DNA of 64,000 bases from Oscillospiraceae bacterium (GTDB taxonomy: Bacteria; Bacillota; Clostridia; Oscillospirales; Acutalibacteraceae): NCBI GenBank assembly GCA_015066565.1, contig SVOB01000001.1:434001-498000 (forward strand), read 5' to 3'. Positions 33,513 through 42,213 of the stretch are shown piece after piece. Position 1 is the first letter of the stretch. The number at the start of each line of letters is the position of its first letter. The notes under the pieces were generated by a model. The model saw only the letters and a program-made list of their open reading frames with translations. It was not told where the DNA came from and made no database searches. The translations under genes and the position numbers were made by a program.

Positions 33513-35057
33513 TTAACGCTTCATCTTCGGGTCAAACGCATCTCTCAAACCGTCGCCGACAATGTTGAAAGCGAGAACCGTGAGAAGAAGCAGGATGCCC
33601 GCAGGAATCCAGATATTCCAGTAGTGAGTTAGTACAAATACGTTGTTAACGTCGTTGATAATATTACCCCATGAAGCGAACGGGAAACGAACGCCGAGTC
33701 CTAAGAACGAAAGAGTAGCCTCGGTAATAATTGTTCCGCCGAGTCCCATTGTCATAGTAACTATAAGCTGAGGAATAACGTTCGGAATAAGATGTTTGAA
33801 AATTCTTCTTGAAACCGAAATGCCGCAAGCCTCGGTTGCAGTCATAAATTCCTGCTCACGAAGAGAGAGAATCTGACCTCTTACAAGTCTTGCAATACCC
33901 GGCCAACCTGTTACGCCGAGAACTATCATAAGCATAAGCATACGCTTGCTCGGTTCAAGGTTTGCCGCGTCCATAGCCGCGCCGAGAATAATGATAATCG
34001 GCATTGACGGAATACAGTAGAAAATGTCAACTATTCTCATCATAAGGTTATCGACTCTTCCGCCGAAGTAGCCCGAAATACCGCCGAAAATAACGCCGAT
34101 AAAGGTTTCAAGGAAAACAACGATAAAGCCGATAATAAGAGATACACGGCCGCCGTACATAAGACGGGTAAGCATATCCATACCGTTTCTGTCGGTACCG
34201 AGCCAGTGCTTTGAGGTCGGTTCAGCATAGGTATCAAAAACGGTTGTATCAATTTCCTGCTTGATGTTGTACTGATTCTTGGAAGCGTCAAAGCTGATAA
34301 TATATTCGGCTTCTACGCCCTGCTCGTCAGTATAAATAAAGGAGGTTTCATTATTTTCGACTGCGTCAATAAGCTTGTTTTTGAAATCACGGGAAAGAAC
34401 AATGTCGCCCATAACGGGACGTACTATATACTGGCTGATATAAGCGTATTCCTCGCCCTTTTCGTCGAAAATTGACCTGTCTTTATCAATTGTGAAGGTT
34501 TTTCCGTCGTAATCAAATGATTTATCGCCGTTTACCGAGGCATTGAGCGCCTTATAGGTAAACTCAAAATCAAAGGTTTCATTTGAGGTTGAGGATGAAA
34601 CGACATCCTTGCTCGCAATACTTACAACCTTGCCGTTGGCAGTGATTGTAAAGTAGTTATCATTTATTTTATTGAGTGTGAAAGTAGTGCCTTCGTAATC
34701 ATAGGAATCAAGTTCTCTCTGAACAGCGAGAACTGCGTTAGCCTGAGCAACGCCTGAGAAAACGTCGCTGTCGGCAACTGTATAGCGGTATTCCTGGTTA
34801 TAAAGAACGCCCGCAAAATCCTTTTTCTGAATATCGGTACGGTAGAATTTCTGGTCCTGTTTATAGGGAGAAACAACGCCGCCTAAAAACGAGAAAACGA
34901 ACATTATAACAAGGATTACAAGACCTGTTACGGCAAGGCGGTTTCTGAAGAAACGCTTTGCAACAAGAGCGCCGGGAGAAAGAACCTTAACTCGTCTGTC
35001 GTCGTTAAGGGAATAATCGGTATTCTTCTCGGGAGCGGTTTTTTCATTTTTTGCCAT
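33513..35057 (-). CDS. oppC: Oligopeptide ABC transporter permease OppC with large extracytoplasmic insertion
   Basis: 514 residues against about 300 for typical OppC. TM1 is at about 41-63. Residues about 64-280 are an inserted extracytoplasmic domain. The normal permease follows with its HWLGTDRNGMDMLTRLMYG entry, five more helices, and the EAA loop EACGISVSRRIFKHLIPN. The insert contains two similar segments, SYDYEGTTFTLNK (118-130) and SFDYDGKTFTIDK (180-192), suggesting an internal duplication of a small beta unit. Channel subunit for peptide import with OppB. Confidence 0.92.
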   Translation of the reverse strand: MAKNEKTAPEKNTDYSLNDDRRVKVLSPGALVAKRFFRNRLAVTGLVILVIMFVFSFLGGVVSPYKQDQKFYRTDIQKKDFAGVLYNQEYRYTVADSDVFSGVAQANAVLAVQRELDSYDYEGTTFTLNKINDNYFTITANGKVVSIASKDVVSSSTSNETFDFEFTYKALNASVNGDKSFDYDGKTFTIDKDRSIFDEKGEEYAYISQYIVRPVMGDIVLSRDFKNKLIDAVENNETSFIYTDEQGVEAEYIISFDASKNQYNIKQEIDTTVFDTYAEPTSKHWLGTDRNGMDMLTRLMYGGRVSLIIGFIVVFLETFIGVIFGGISGYFGGRVDNLMMRIVDIFYCIPSMPIIIILGAAMDAANLEPSKRMLMLMIVLGVTGWPGIARLVRGQILSLREQEFMTATEACGISVSRRIFKHLIPNVIPQLIVTMTMGLGGTIITEATLSFLGLGVRFPFASWGNIINDVNNVFVLTHYWNIWIPAGILLLLTVLAFNIVGDGLRDAFDPKMKR

Positions 35058-35072
35058 AATAATCCCCCTCCC

Positions 35073-36059
35073 TTAAGAAACGCGTACTCTCGGGTCAACA
35101 ACCGCATAGAGAATATCGGAAATAAGGTTGCCCAGAAGAGTAAGTACAGCGAGGAATACCGTATAGAACATAAAGAACGGAATATCGCCCGAAACCATTG
35201 ACTGATAAGAAACGAAGCCGATACCGCTTATTGAATAAAGCGTTTCGGTAATAAGAGCGCCCGAGAAAAGACCCGGAAGCGAACCGCCGACAATAGTAAC
35301 TATCGGGATAAGGGTGTTTCTGAAGGCGTGATGGTAAATAACCTTACGCTCGGAAAGTCCCTTCGCCCTTGCGGTTCTGATGTAATCGGCATTAAGTACC
35401 TCAAGCATATTCGTTCTTGTGTAACGCATAAGAGAACCCATGCTGATAACAACAAGAGTAACAATGGGAAGCACAAGATGATATGCCTTATCAAGAAACT
35501 GACCGCCGGCAGAAAGTTGCTGGTAATTACGTCCTACAAGTCCGCCGAGCTCAAACCAGCCGAGCTTGACTGAAAATACGAGCTTTAACAGCGACGCAAA
35601 GAAGAACGTTGGCAACGATATACCCGCCAGAGCAATAATCGACACGACGTAGTCGGTCTTACTGTACTGCTTTGTAGCGGAAATAATGCCCAACGGGATA
35701 GCGATTATAACTTCAAAGAAGAACGAAATCGCGCCCATAATAAACGAAATCCAGATACAGTCCTTGAACTTTTCGACAACGGGAACTGTCCATTTCCAGC
35801 TATCGCCGAAATCAAGTCTGACGGCCTTTCCGAGCCAGCGGATAAAGCCGGGAATAATACCGCCGTCAAGGCCGTACATAGCGTTCAATTGGTCAAGCCA
35901 TTCCTGATAGCTTTTTGAACCGGGCTGCATTGACTTCTGTCTTGCCATAGCCTCAACGAATGAGGTCGGAAGACAGCGAATGAGCGCATAGATGATGAAT
36001 GCAACAAAGAACAGAATAACTATTGATTGAAGCAAACGTTTGATGATAAATTTTTGCAC
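35073..36059 (-). CDS. oppB: Oligopeptide ABC transporter permease OppB
   Basis: 328 residues with six transmembrane helices. The N-terminal MQKFIIKRLLQSIVILFFV is typical for OppB/DppB. The EAA coupling loop is TARAKGLSERKVIYHHAFRN, and the C-terminus contains DPRVRVS. 15 bp from oppC. It is separated from oppA by a 266-bp gap with three hairpins. Confidence 0.93.
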   Translation of the reverse strand: MQKFIIKRLLQSIVILFFVAFIIYALIRCLPTSFVEAMARQKSMQPGSKSYQEWLDQLNAMYGLDGGIIPGFIRWLGKAVRLDFGDSWKWTVPVVEKFKDCIWISFIMGAISFFFEVIIAIPLGIISATKQYSKTDYVVSIIALAGISLPTFFFASLLKLVFSVKLGWFELGGLVGRNYQQLSAGGQFLDKAYHLVLPIVTLVVISMGSLMRYTRTNMLEVLNADYIRTARAKGLSERKVIYHHAFRNTLIPIVTIVGGSLPGLFSGALITETLYSISGIGFVSYQSMVSGDIPFFMFYTVFLAVLTLLGNLISDILYAVVDPRVRVS

Positions 36060-36120
36060 CTTTTTTCACCACTCCAATAAGATATTTGCGTTTTTTCCGA
36101 TATGCTTATAAATCACATAA

Positions 36121-36275
36121 CGGGCGGATGTTATCCGCCCCTACATAACCGCATATCACTAAACCGTCAAAATCCTTTAACGGCTTAGTGATACAAAGTT
36201 AAAGCTAATTCACTTTAAATGACTAAAGCGAGAGCGTCCCAAAGAGGGCAGATAAGTTTTGCCTTATCTGCCCTC
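36121..36275 (-). other. Three hairpins between oppA and oppB (attenuator or mRNA-stabilising region)
   Basis: Stem 1: GAGGGCAGATAAG and complement (36244-36275), 13 bp, followed by only TTT on the minus strand. Stem 2: CACTAA/TTAGTG plus CCGT/ACGG (36157-36190). Stem 3: GGGCGGAT/ATCCGCCC (36122-36140), a palindrome type I associate with short interspersed repeats. There is no gene in 36060-36325. The expected effect is partial stop or stabilisation, giving more OppA than permease. Confidence 0.6.
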
Positions 36276-36325
36276 CCGGAGAAGTTACTTAACAAATAAG
36301 TAATTAATTAAGTATTAAGAAATGA

Positions 36326-38575
36326 TTATTTGAGCTCAAGATTCTGAATCTCAGCCATCCAGCCATAGTAGGTTGTGATGTCAGGAGTTACAGTATCAAT
36401 GTTAACTCTCTCTGTTGAGAAGATAATAGCGTTCTGACGCTGATATACGGGAACCTCAACAGCCCAGTCAACGATGATATCAAGGCACTGCTTATATATT
36501 GTCTTTCTGTAAGCCTGGTCGAAGGATGCACGAGCGTCCATGATGAGCTTATCAAGCTTAGCATCAGCGATGTCATACATATAGTTTGAACCGCCTGCGT
36601 CCTTGCCTGATTCAACGCCTGAATAGTAAACCTGATACATATCCGGATCAGGTGTAGCACCCCAAGCTGCGCACCACATGGGAACCTGGTCAGCTTCAAT
36701 ACCTGTCCAAAGATCTGCAGAGTTAGCAAGATCTTTAACAACAAGCTCGATGCCGATTGTCTTGAGTGCGTCGGAAGCAAGGTTAAGCATCATGAATGAC
36801 GGGTGGTCACCACTGCCGTCAGCGGGAATCCATACTTCGTAGGACATCTTAGCGCCTTCGGGAGCAGCTGTTACTTTACCGTCCTTAACTGTGTAACCTG
36901 CAGCTTCGAAATAGCCGAGAGCAGCCTTAAGAGCAGCCTCTGTTCTTGCGTCAGCATCCATATCGGATGTGTAAATATCCTTACCGTCAACGTCCTTTGA
37001 GAATGCGATAGCATAGTCAGAGTCTGTCTTCTGAGGAGCAGCCCAGGATGTGTCGGAAATCGGATAGTTGATGACGGAAGCAGTTTCACCGTAGTAGGAG
37101 TCAACTGTTACGTCACGGAAGTTAGCAAATACAGTAGCGAAAGCTTTACGAAGATTCTTGGAAGCGTCTGAACCAAGTTCGCCCTTAACGTTTACTGATT
37201 TTGCAGAAATACCAAGGTAACCGTAACCAAGATTGTTAACAGTGCTTGTTGTAATCTTGTCGCCTGTTACCTCGCCGTTTGAGTTAGCCTCAGCGATTGC
37301 CTTAGCGTTGTCAAGCGAGTAAGTAGGATCTGTAATGTCGATTGAGCCTGTGATAACGCCGTTAAGCTTATCAGTATCGCTCATTTCCTTGAACTGTACG
37401 TTTGTTGTCTTGGGAGCGCCGAGGAAATAGTTCTCGTTAGCTTCGAAGTAAACAACGCCGTTTTCAAATTTCTGGAACTTGTAGGGGCCTGCGCCCATAG
37501 GCTCAGTTGTCTTAGCGCGAACTGTTGAAAGGTCGCCCTTTTCGAAACCGAACTGATTCTTTTCGTAATCATACTTAGCTGTATCGCCGTAGTAGTGAAG
37601 AGGAGCGATTGTAACGCCGAGCTGATAAATAGCTGTAGCGTCAACCTGTGTAAGAGTTACACGAAGGCTGTTGTCGCCTGTCTTTTCAATACCGGAAATG
37701 TTAGCAGCTGAATCGCCGGTCTTAATGCCCTTTGTATAAGCGTCATAGTTCTCCATGAACTCGAAGAGGCTTGTGCCTGCTGTTTCAGTTGAAGAAAGAG
37801 CAGCGTAATCGCCTTCATAAGCTTCAACCATAGCAGCGAAGAAATCTTCAAGTGTAGCGTCTTCTTTAAGCTCAAAGCCCCAGTTAGCAGCCTTAGCGGC
37901 AACTGAATCTTCTTCAGCGTTTGCGCCTGCAGCTACGCAGTAGTCACAGATTTCCTGAACAAACTTAACGCCTGCCTGATCGAGGTCAGCCCAGAGAGCC
38001 TTCTGCTCTTCTTCTGTCCAGTTTGTGAAATCAGTGTTATCTCTGCCTGCAGCAGTGATAAGGTTGAAAAGTGTGTCCATACCTGCACGGTACTCTTCCA
38101 TACCCTTGATGGGAAGTGCGAAGAAGGTTGATGAGCCATCATATGTAGGATCTGAAAGAACATACATTGAGAAGATAACGTCGTCAACTGTCAACTTTTC
38201 ACCGTCTGAGAACTTAATGTCGTCGCGGAGTTCAAAATCATAGTAAACGGTGCCGTCCTTATTCTCGGTGATCTTAAGATCAGCAGGACCGTAGTACTTA
38301 TAATCTGTTCCGTTGTAAGCACGTGTTTCGCCTGTTTTACCAAGTTCAACAACTGCGCCCTGACGGTCAGTAGTAAGAAGGCTTACAGCGGTCATTGTAG
38401 CAACGTCCTGGTCGTAAGCAGTCTCAGCGAAGAACGGTGAGAACTTACTCGAGAAGTTTGAATAACCGACTACAAGCGGCTTACTGTTCTCTTCCTTTTT
38501 GGGTGTTTTGTTGCAAGCTGCAAAAACGGTAGCAACCATTACGAGTGCAAGCAAAACTGCAAGAACTTTTTTCAT
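36326..38575 (-). CDS. oppA: Oligopeptide-binding lipoprotein OppA
   Basis: 749 residues. A signal peptide with a lipobox (ATVFAAC) makes it a membrane-anchored SBP_bac_5 substrate-binding protein. The usual start of the fold (KPLVVGYSN), the DGKTYT-type segment (NKDGTVYYDFELRDDIKFSDG), and the C-terminal DPDMYQVYYSG are visible. It is longer than typical OppA (about 550). An acidic, helical insertion at about residues 150-290 is the main extra part. ATG 38575 has AAAGGAGAG upstream. Codons look biased to those of highly expressed genes (Pro CCT, Glu GAG) compared with neighbours. Confidence 0.92.
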   Translation of the reverse strand: MKKVLAVLLALVMVATVFAACNKTPKKEENSKPLVVGYSNFSSKFSPFFAETAYDQDVATMTAVSLLTTDRQGAVVELGKTGETRAYNGTDYKYYGPADLKITENKDGTVYYDFELRDDIKFSDGEKLTVDDVIFSMYVLSDPTYDGSSTFFALPIKGMEEYRAGMDTLFNLITAAGRDNTDFTNWTEEEQKALWADLDQAGVKFVQEICDYCVAAGANAEEDSVAAKAANWGFELKEDATLEDFFAAMVEAYEGDYAALSSTETAGTSLFEFMENYDAYTKGIKTGDSAANISGIEKTGDNSLRVTLTQVDATAIYQLGVTIAPLHYYGDTAKYDYEKNQFGFEKGDLSTVRAKTTEPMGAGPYKFQKFENGVVYFEANENYFLGAPKTTNVQFKEMSDTDKLNGVITGSIDITDPTYSLDNAKAIAEANSNGEVTGDKITTSTVNNLGYGYLGISAKSVNVKGELGSDASKNLRKAFATVFANFRDVTVDSYYGETASVINYPISDTSWAAPQKTDSDYAIAFSKDVDGKDIYTSDMDADARTEAALKAALGYFEAAGYTVKDGKVTAAPEGAKMSYEVWIPADGSGDHPSFMMLNLASDALKTIGIELVVKDLANSADLWTGIEADQVPMWCAAWGATPDPDMYQVYYSGVESGKDAGGSNYMYDIADAKLDKLIMDARASFDQAYRKTIYKQCLDIIVDWAVEVPVYQRQNAIIFSTERVNIDTVTPDITTYYGWMAEIQNLELK

Positions 38576-38634
38576 TTCTTTTTTCTCTCCTTTGTAGAAT
38601 AATTTGTGGCTTTCGCCAAGAAATGACTTATTTA

Positions 38635-39153
38635 TTAAAGCTTTACCCATTCCTTTTTCTTAAAGAAGCGGTTAAACGCCAGTGAAAGAAGAACGGTTAA
38701 AACCTTTAATAACCAAAACACAATGCATAAAAGCATTTTACCTTCAAATCCGTGAAGGGCGGTGAAAACTATCGAGCCGAGAAGCGAAGCCGCCGAAAAA
38801 ACGGCAAGCGCCAAAGTCCCCTCGGGTATCCGGTGACGGGTGGGCTCGTAAACATAAGCCCTCACCTTTTCGCCCGCATAGACGAGCTTGATGTTACTCC
38901 ATAGAATAACGAAAAGGGAAATCACCTCGGCAATATAGGGAATGATAACATAAAAGGTGTTGTTCATACCCGCCGCATTTATAAGCCCCGAGCCTATAAC
39001 GCACAAGGCGAGCGACACGCCGAAAACAACAAAGATTAAATACGCCTTTTTGTAATCGGCTTTAAGGGAATAGGTTTCGCCTGTATAGACGTAACTCCCC
39101 TCGGGACCAAGCTTGAAATTCTCAAGGAATTTCCACTTTCTCGGTGACAACAT
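38635..39153 (-). CDS. Four-helix membrane protein coupled to pepF
   Basis: 172 residues with four hydrophobic segments (about 38-60, 68-88, 112-132, 138-160). No family recognised. The start ATG shares a base with the pepF stop (TAATG), so it is translated with the peptidase. It is followed by oppA after 59 bp. Confidence 0.75.
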   Translation of the reverse strand: MLSPRKWKFLENFKLGPEGSYVYTGETYSLKADYKKAYLIFVVFGVSLALCVIGSGLINAAGMNNTFYVIIPYIAEVISLFVILWSNIKLVYAGEKVRAYVYEPTRHRIPEGTLALAVFSAASLLGSIVFTALHGFEGKMLLCIVFWLLKVLTVLLSLAFNRFFKKKEWVKL

Positions 39154-40856
39154 TATTCAATACCCGTTAAATCAAAGTTATTGAGCCAATCGTTAGCCTT
39201 ATGGCAAACGCTCTTGAGAGTGTTCTCGTCAAACGGACTTTCAAGACCTGCGTTTTTAAGAAGCTCTGTAAAAACTCTGCTTCCGCCCTGCTCGGTATAA
39301 GCGATATAATGCTTCCAGGCATTGTCAACGTCGTCCTGAATCATAGCCCAGAATTCAAGCGAAACGGTCTGCGCAAGACAATAGTCAATATAGTAGAAAG
39401 GCGTAGAATAAATATGAGACTGTCTCTGCCAGCCCTCGCCCTCGCTGTAGAACGGGATTTCGCCGTCAAGCTTCATCCAGGGCATATAAACGCCTAAAAG
39501 CTCTTTCCATGCGTCATGACGCTCACGCGGGGTCATATCCGGCTTTTCGTAAACAAGATGCTGAAAATGGTCAACCATAGTTCCGTAAGGAATAAAGGTC
39601 AAAGCGCCTGCAAGATGGCTGTAAAGGAATTTACGGCTGTCCTTGCCGAAGAAATCCTCAACGTTTTTCCACGCAAAGAATTCCATTGACATTGAATGGA
39701 CCTCGCAGCCCTCCATACTCGGCCAGATTGTTTCCTTAGGGATGCGCTTACGGTTATACCAGTCTGCGAAAGCGTGACCCGCCTCGTGAGTAACAACCTC
39801 AACGTCGCCCTGAGTGCCGTTAAAGTTAGCGAAAATAAACGGAACGTCATAGTCATAAAGGCTTGTGCAGTATCCGCCGCCGTCCTTACCCTCGGTCGAG
39901 AGAACGTCCATAAGCTCGTTATCAAGCATCATCCTGAAAAACTCACTCGTTTCGGGTGAAAGCTCGTCATAGAACTTTTTACCCGCGGCGAGAATATCGT
40001 CAGCGCTCCCCTGCGGTTTCGGGTTGCCCGAACGGAACATAAGCGCATTATCGGCAAAGCTCATGGGATATTCTTTTCCGAGGCGCTTAGCCTGTTCGCG
40101 GTAAATACCGTCGGCAACAGGAACAAGATATTTCCTGACAGCTTCACGGAACTTTTCAACGTCAGCCTTCGTATAGCAGTTTCTGCCCATACGGTAATAG
40201 CCGAGCTGTGTATAGCCGCCGTAGCCGAGCTTTTTGCCCATTGTATCGCGAAGATGAGTTAACTCATCATAGATAGCGTCGTATTCAGCCTGGTGGTCCT
40301 TATACCACTGACCCTCTGCCTTCCAGGCGGCAAGACGACGGTCGTCGTCAGCACAATTCTTAAAGGGTGAAAGCTGAGAAAGAGTGTAGGTTTTACCCTC
40401 AAACGGAATTTGCGCACTTGCAAGCAGCTTATGATACTGCTGAACAAGGTCGTTTTCCTTCTGAAGCTCGGGAATAATCTCGGGCGAAAAGGTTTTTAAC
40501 TCAATTTCGGCGTTGGTGAAGATAATCTCGCCGAACTCTTCGGCAAGCTCTTTTCGGAACTTGCTTTTGAGAAGAGCCGCTTTCCAATTCTGCAGATACT
40601 CGGCAAGCTCAGGTCCGGCATTGTTCCAGAACTGAACCTCATCATCATAAAACTCATCTCTTGTGTCAATAGAATGACGGATTGAAGCCAGGGTAGCCTG
40701 AGTATCTATGCTTCTTTCAAAACGGTCAACCGCTATAAAAAGCTCTTTAGCCTTATCATAGCTTTCGGCTTTTTCAAAGGCCTCGGTAAGACCGATAATT
40801 TCCTTCTTCGCCTGCTCAATGTCAGGGCGGTTATATTTCATCTGTGAAAATTTCAT
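39153..40856 (-). CDS. M3-family oligoendopeptidase (PepF-like)
   Basis: Cytosolic zinc endopeptidase that cuts imported oligopeptides. The HEAGH zinc motif is at 357-361 (VVTHEAGHAFADW), with the third ligand Glu in the following GCEVHSMSMEFFAW helix. The C-terminus carries YCLAQTVSLEFWAM. 567 residues fits the M3B group. The location next to opp genes supports peptide catabolism. The ribosome site is weak; ATG 40856 is the upstream choice. Confidence 0.92.
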   Translation of the reverse strand: MKFSQMKYNRPDIEQAKKEIIGLTEAFEKAESYDKAKELFIAVDRFERSIDTQATLASIRHSIDTRDEFYDDEVQFWNNAGPELAEYLQNWKAALLKSKFRKELAEEFGEIIFTNAEIELKTFSPEIIPELQKENDLVQQYHKLLASAQIPFEGKTYTLSQLSPFKNCADDDRRLAAWKAEGQWYKDHQAEYDAIYDELTHLRDTMGKKLGYGGYTQLGYYRMGRNCYTKADVEKFREAVRKYLVPVADGIYREQAKRLGKEYPMSFADNALMFRSGNPKPQGSADDILAAGKKFYDELSPETSEFFRMMLDNELMDVLSTEGKDGGGYCTSLYDYDVPFIFANFNGTQGDVEVVTHEAGHAFADWYNRKRIPKETIWPSMEGCEVHSMSMEFFAWKNVEDFFGKDSRKFLYSHLAGALTFIPYGTMVDHFQHLVYEKPDMTPRERHDAWKELLGVYMPWMKLDGEIPFYSEGEGWQRQSHIYSTPFYYIDYCLAQTVSLEFWAMIQDDVDNAWKHYIAYTEQGGSRVFTELLKNAGLESPFDENTLKSVCHKANDWLNNFDLTGIE

Positions 40857-40894
40857 TACACTTTACCACACTAAATCAGTACTACATAAGAGGT

Positions 40895-40923
40895 ATTTTA
40901 GCACATAAATCAAAGAATTTCAA
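40895..40923 (-). promoter_or_regulatory. Promoter of the M3 peptidase gene
   Basis: Minus strand TTGAAA (40918-40923), 17-nt spacer, TAAAAT (40895-40900), with extended TGC. Confidence 0.65.
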
Positions 40924-40951
40924 TATTTTTCTTTATATTTAATGAAAAAAG

Positions 40952-41452
40952 CTATATTTGTTTTTCGCGTCTGTCTTCGGCAAGGTCAACCGCAACAAGC
41001 GCAAGGCAGATAATTCTCAGAACAAGGGCGCATATAACATATTCGGACGAAACGCCTTTGTATGCGCCGTAAGGAATAAAGCGGAAAACAATATCCGCCG
41101 CAATAAGCGCAATTAAAACCCGGTGAAAAACAATCGCCGTTTTCCTGCTCCCCCGCAAAAGTCTTTTGGCAATAAGCCCGAGAGCGAGAGAAATAAATAA
41201 CAAAACGAAATAGACAATAAGCTCGTTCGAGGAAAGCCTGTAAAGAAAGGAAAGAAGCAACGATTCAGCTTTAGGCAGAGCGCATACGCCGAAGTCAAAC
41301 AAGCCCGTCAGTATGTTTCTTTCGCCGAGAAGAGCCATATAGCCAGATGAAATGATAATATAAAGCGCAGGAAGAAGCGAAACAGCCTGAAAAATGATAA
41401 CATAAATATCGGCGCCTGTTTTCTTTCCCCTTATGTCAATGCCGAATTTCAT
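40952..41452 (-). CDS. Four-helix membrane protein of unknown function
   Basis: 166 residues with four predicted helices and a Lys/Arg-rich C-terminus (DLAEDRREKQI). It overlaps the preceding gene by 4 bp (ATGA), so the two act as a pair. No family recognised. Confidence 0.7.
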   Translation of the reverse strand: MKFGIDIRGKKTGADIYVIIFQAVSLLPALYIIISSGYMALLGERNILTGLFDFGVCALPKAESLLLSFLYRLSSNELIVYFVLLFISLALGLIAKRLLRGSRKTAIVFHRVLIALIAADIVFRFIPYGAYKGVSSEYVICALVLRIICLALVAVDLAEDRREKQI

Positions 41453-42081
41453 TCCATCACCTCCTCAAGAGATTTCTTAAGATACATAACACCGAAGTTT
41501 TTATCCGTTGTGGATTTATCCTCCGTTCTGTAAACCTCTTCGGACCGAGCGATGTCGTAATAGATAACCGAGCCTGAAGCATCAAGCCGAACGTCTGAGG
41601 ACAAGGCGTAAAGCTTACAGAGCGAATTTGCGTCAGCATGATTTGACGAAGCCAAAAAGCAGTCGGTTATAACAATTTCGCCCGATTTACACTGCCCCCT
41701 GATTACAGCGTCGTCCATGACAACTGTCTTTTCAAGAGTGTCAAGGTCAATTTTTACTACCTTACAGATTGTAAGACCCATATCGGTTGACATATATTCG
41801 TTGGTATAAATAACATTTTTATCAACGACAGCTCCCCAGCCCGAGCCGTAATTTCCTTTAAGAACGAGTGTATTCTGATTTTCGTTTCCCTTATAAATTC
41901 CGTTCGGCTCAAGGTTTGAATAACGCACGGCGTATTCGGTATCGCCCAATCTGTAAAACTCGTTATTCGGCCAGAGCTTGCTCGCAGCCTGAGACATTTT
42001 TATAGTAAAAAGGAAGGTTATTGCCGAAAACAGAATAGCTATAACCATTATTAAATTCATCGACATTTTATTTTCTTTCAA
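41449..42081 (-). CDS. Membrane-anchored extracytoplasmic protein of unknown function
   Basis: 210 residues. One N-terminal helix (about 9-31), then a soluble, beta-rich outside part with Tyr/Asn-rich segments (NEFYRLGDTEYAVRYSN, VYRTEDKSTTDKN). It resembles a propeller-like reporter domain, but I do not recognise a family. The start is TTG 42081, with GAGGTGA 6 nt upstream. Paired with the next gene by a 4-bp overlap. Confidence 0.7.
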   Translation of the reverse strand: MKENKMSMNLIMVIAILFSAITFLFTIKMSQAASKLWPNNEFYRLGDTEYAVRYSNLEPNGIYKGNENQNTLVLKGNYGSGWGAVVDKNVIYTNEYMSTDMGLTICKVVKIDLDTLEKTVVMDDAVIRGQCKSGEIVITDCFLASSNHADANSLCKLYALSSDVRLDASGSVIYYDIARSEEVYRTEDKSTTDKNFGVMYLKKSLEEVME

Positions 42082-42112
42082 AAGTAATCACCTCATAAAA
42101 GAACTGTTAAAT

Positions 42113-42141
42113 ATTATACCATATATATTATACGGAAACAA
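42113..42141 (-). promoter_or_regulatory. Promoter of the membrane-protein pair
   Basis: Minus strand TTGTTT (42136-42141), 17-nt spacer, TATAAT (42113-42118), extended TGG. Confidence 0.65.
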
Positions 42142-42151
42142 TATATTTCGA

Positions 42152-42180
42152 TTGAAAAAGGCAAAGCAGTGTGATAATAT
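42152..42180 (+). promoter_or_regulatory. Promoter of the M32 carboxypeptidase gene
   Basis: TTGAAA (42152-42157), 17-nt spacer, TAATAT (42175-42180); divergent from the promoter at 42113. Confidence 0.6.
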
Positions 42181-42213
42181 ATAAAACGTAAAAACAGCAA
42201 AGGAGTAATCAAA

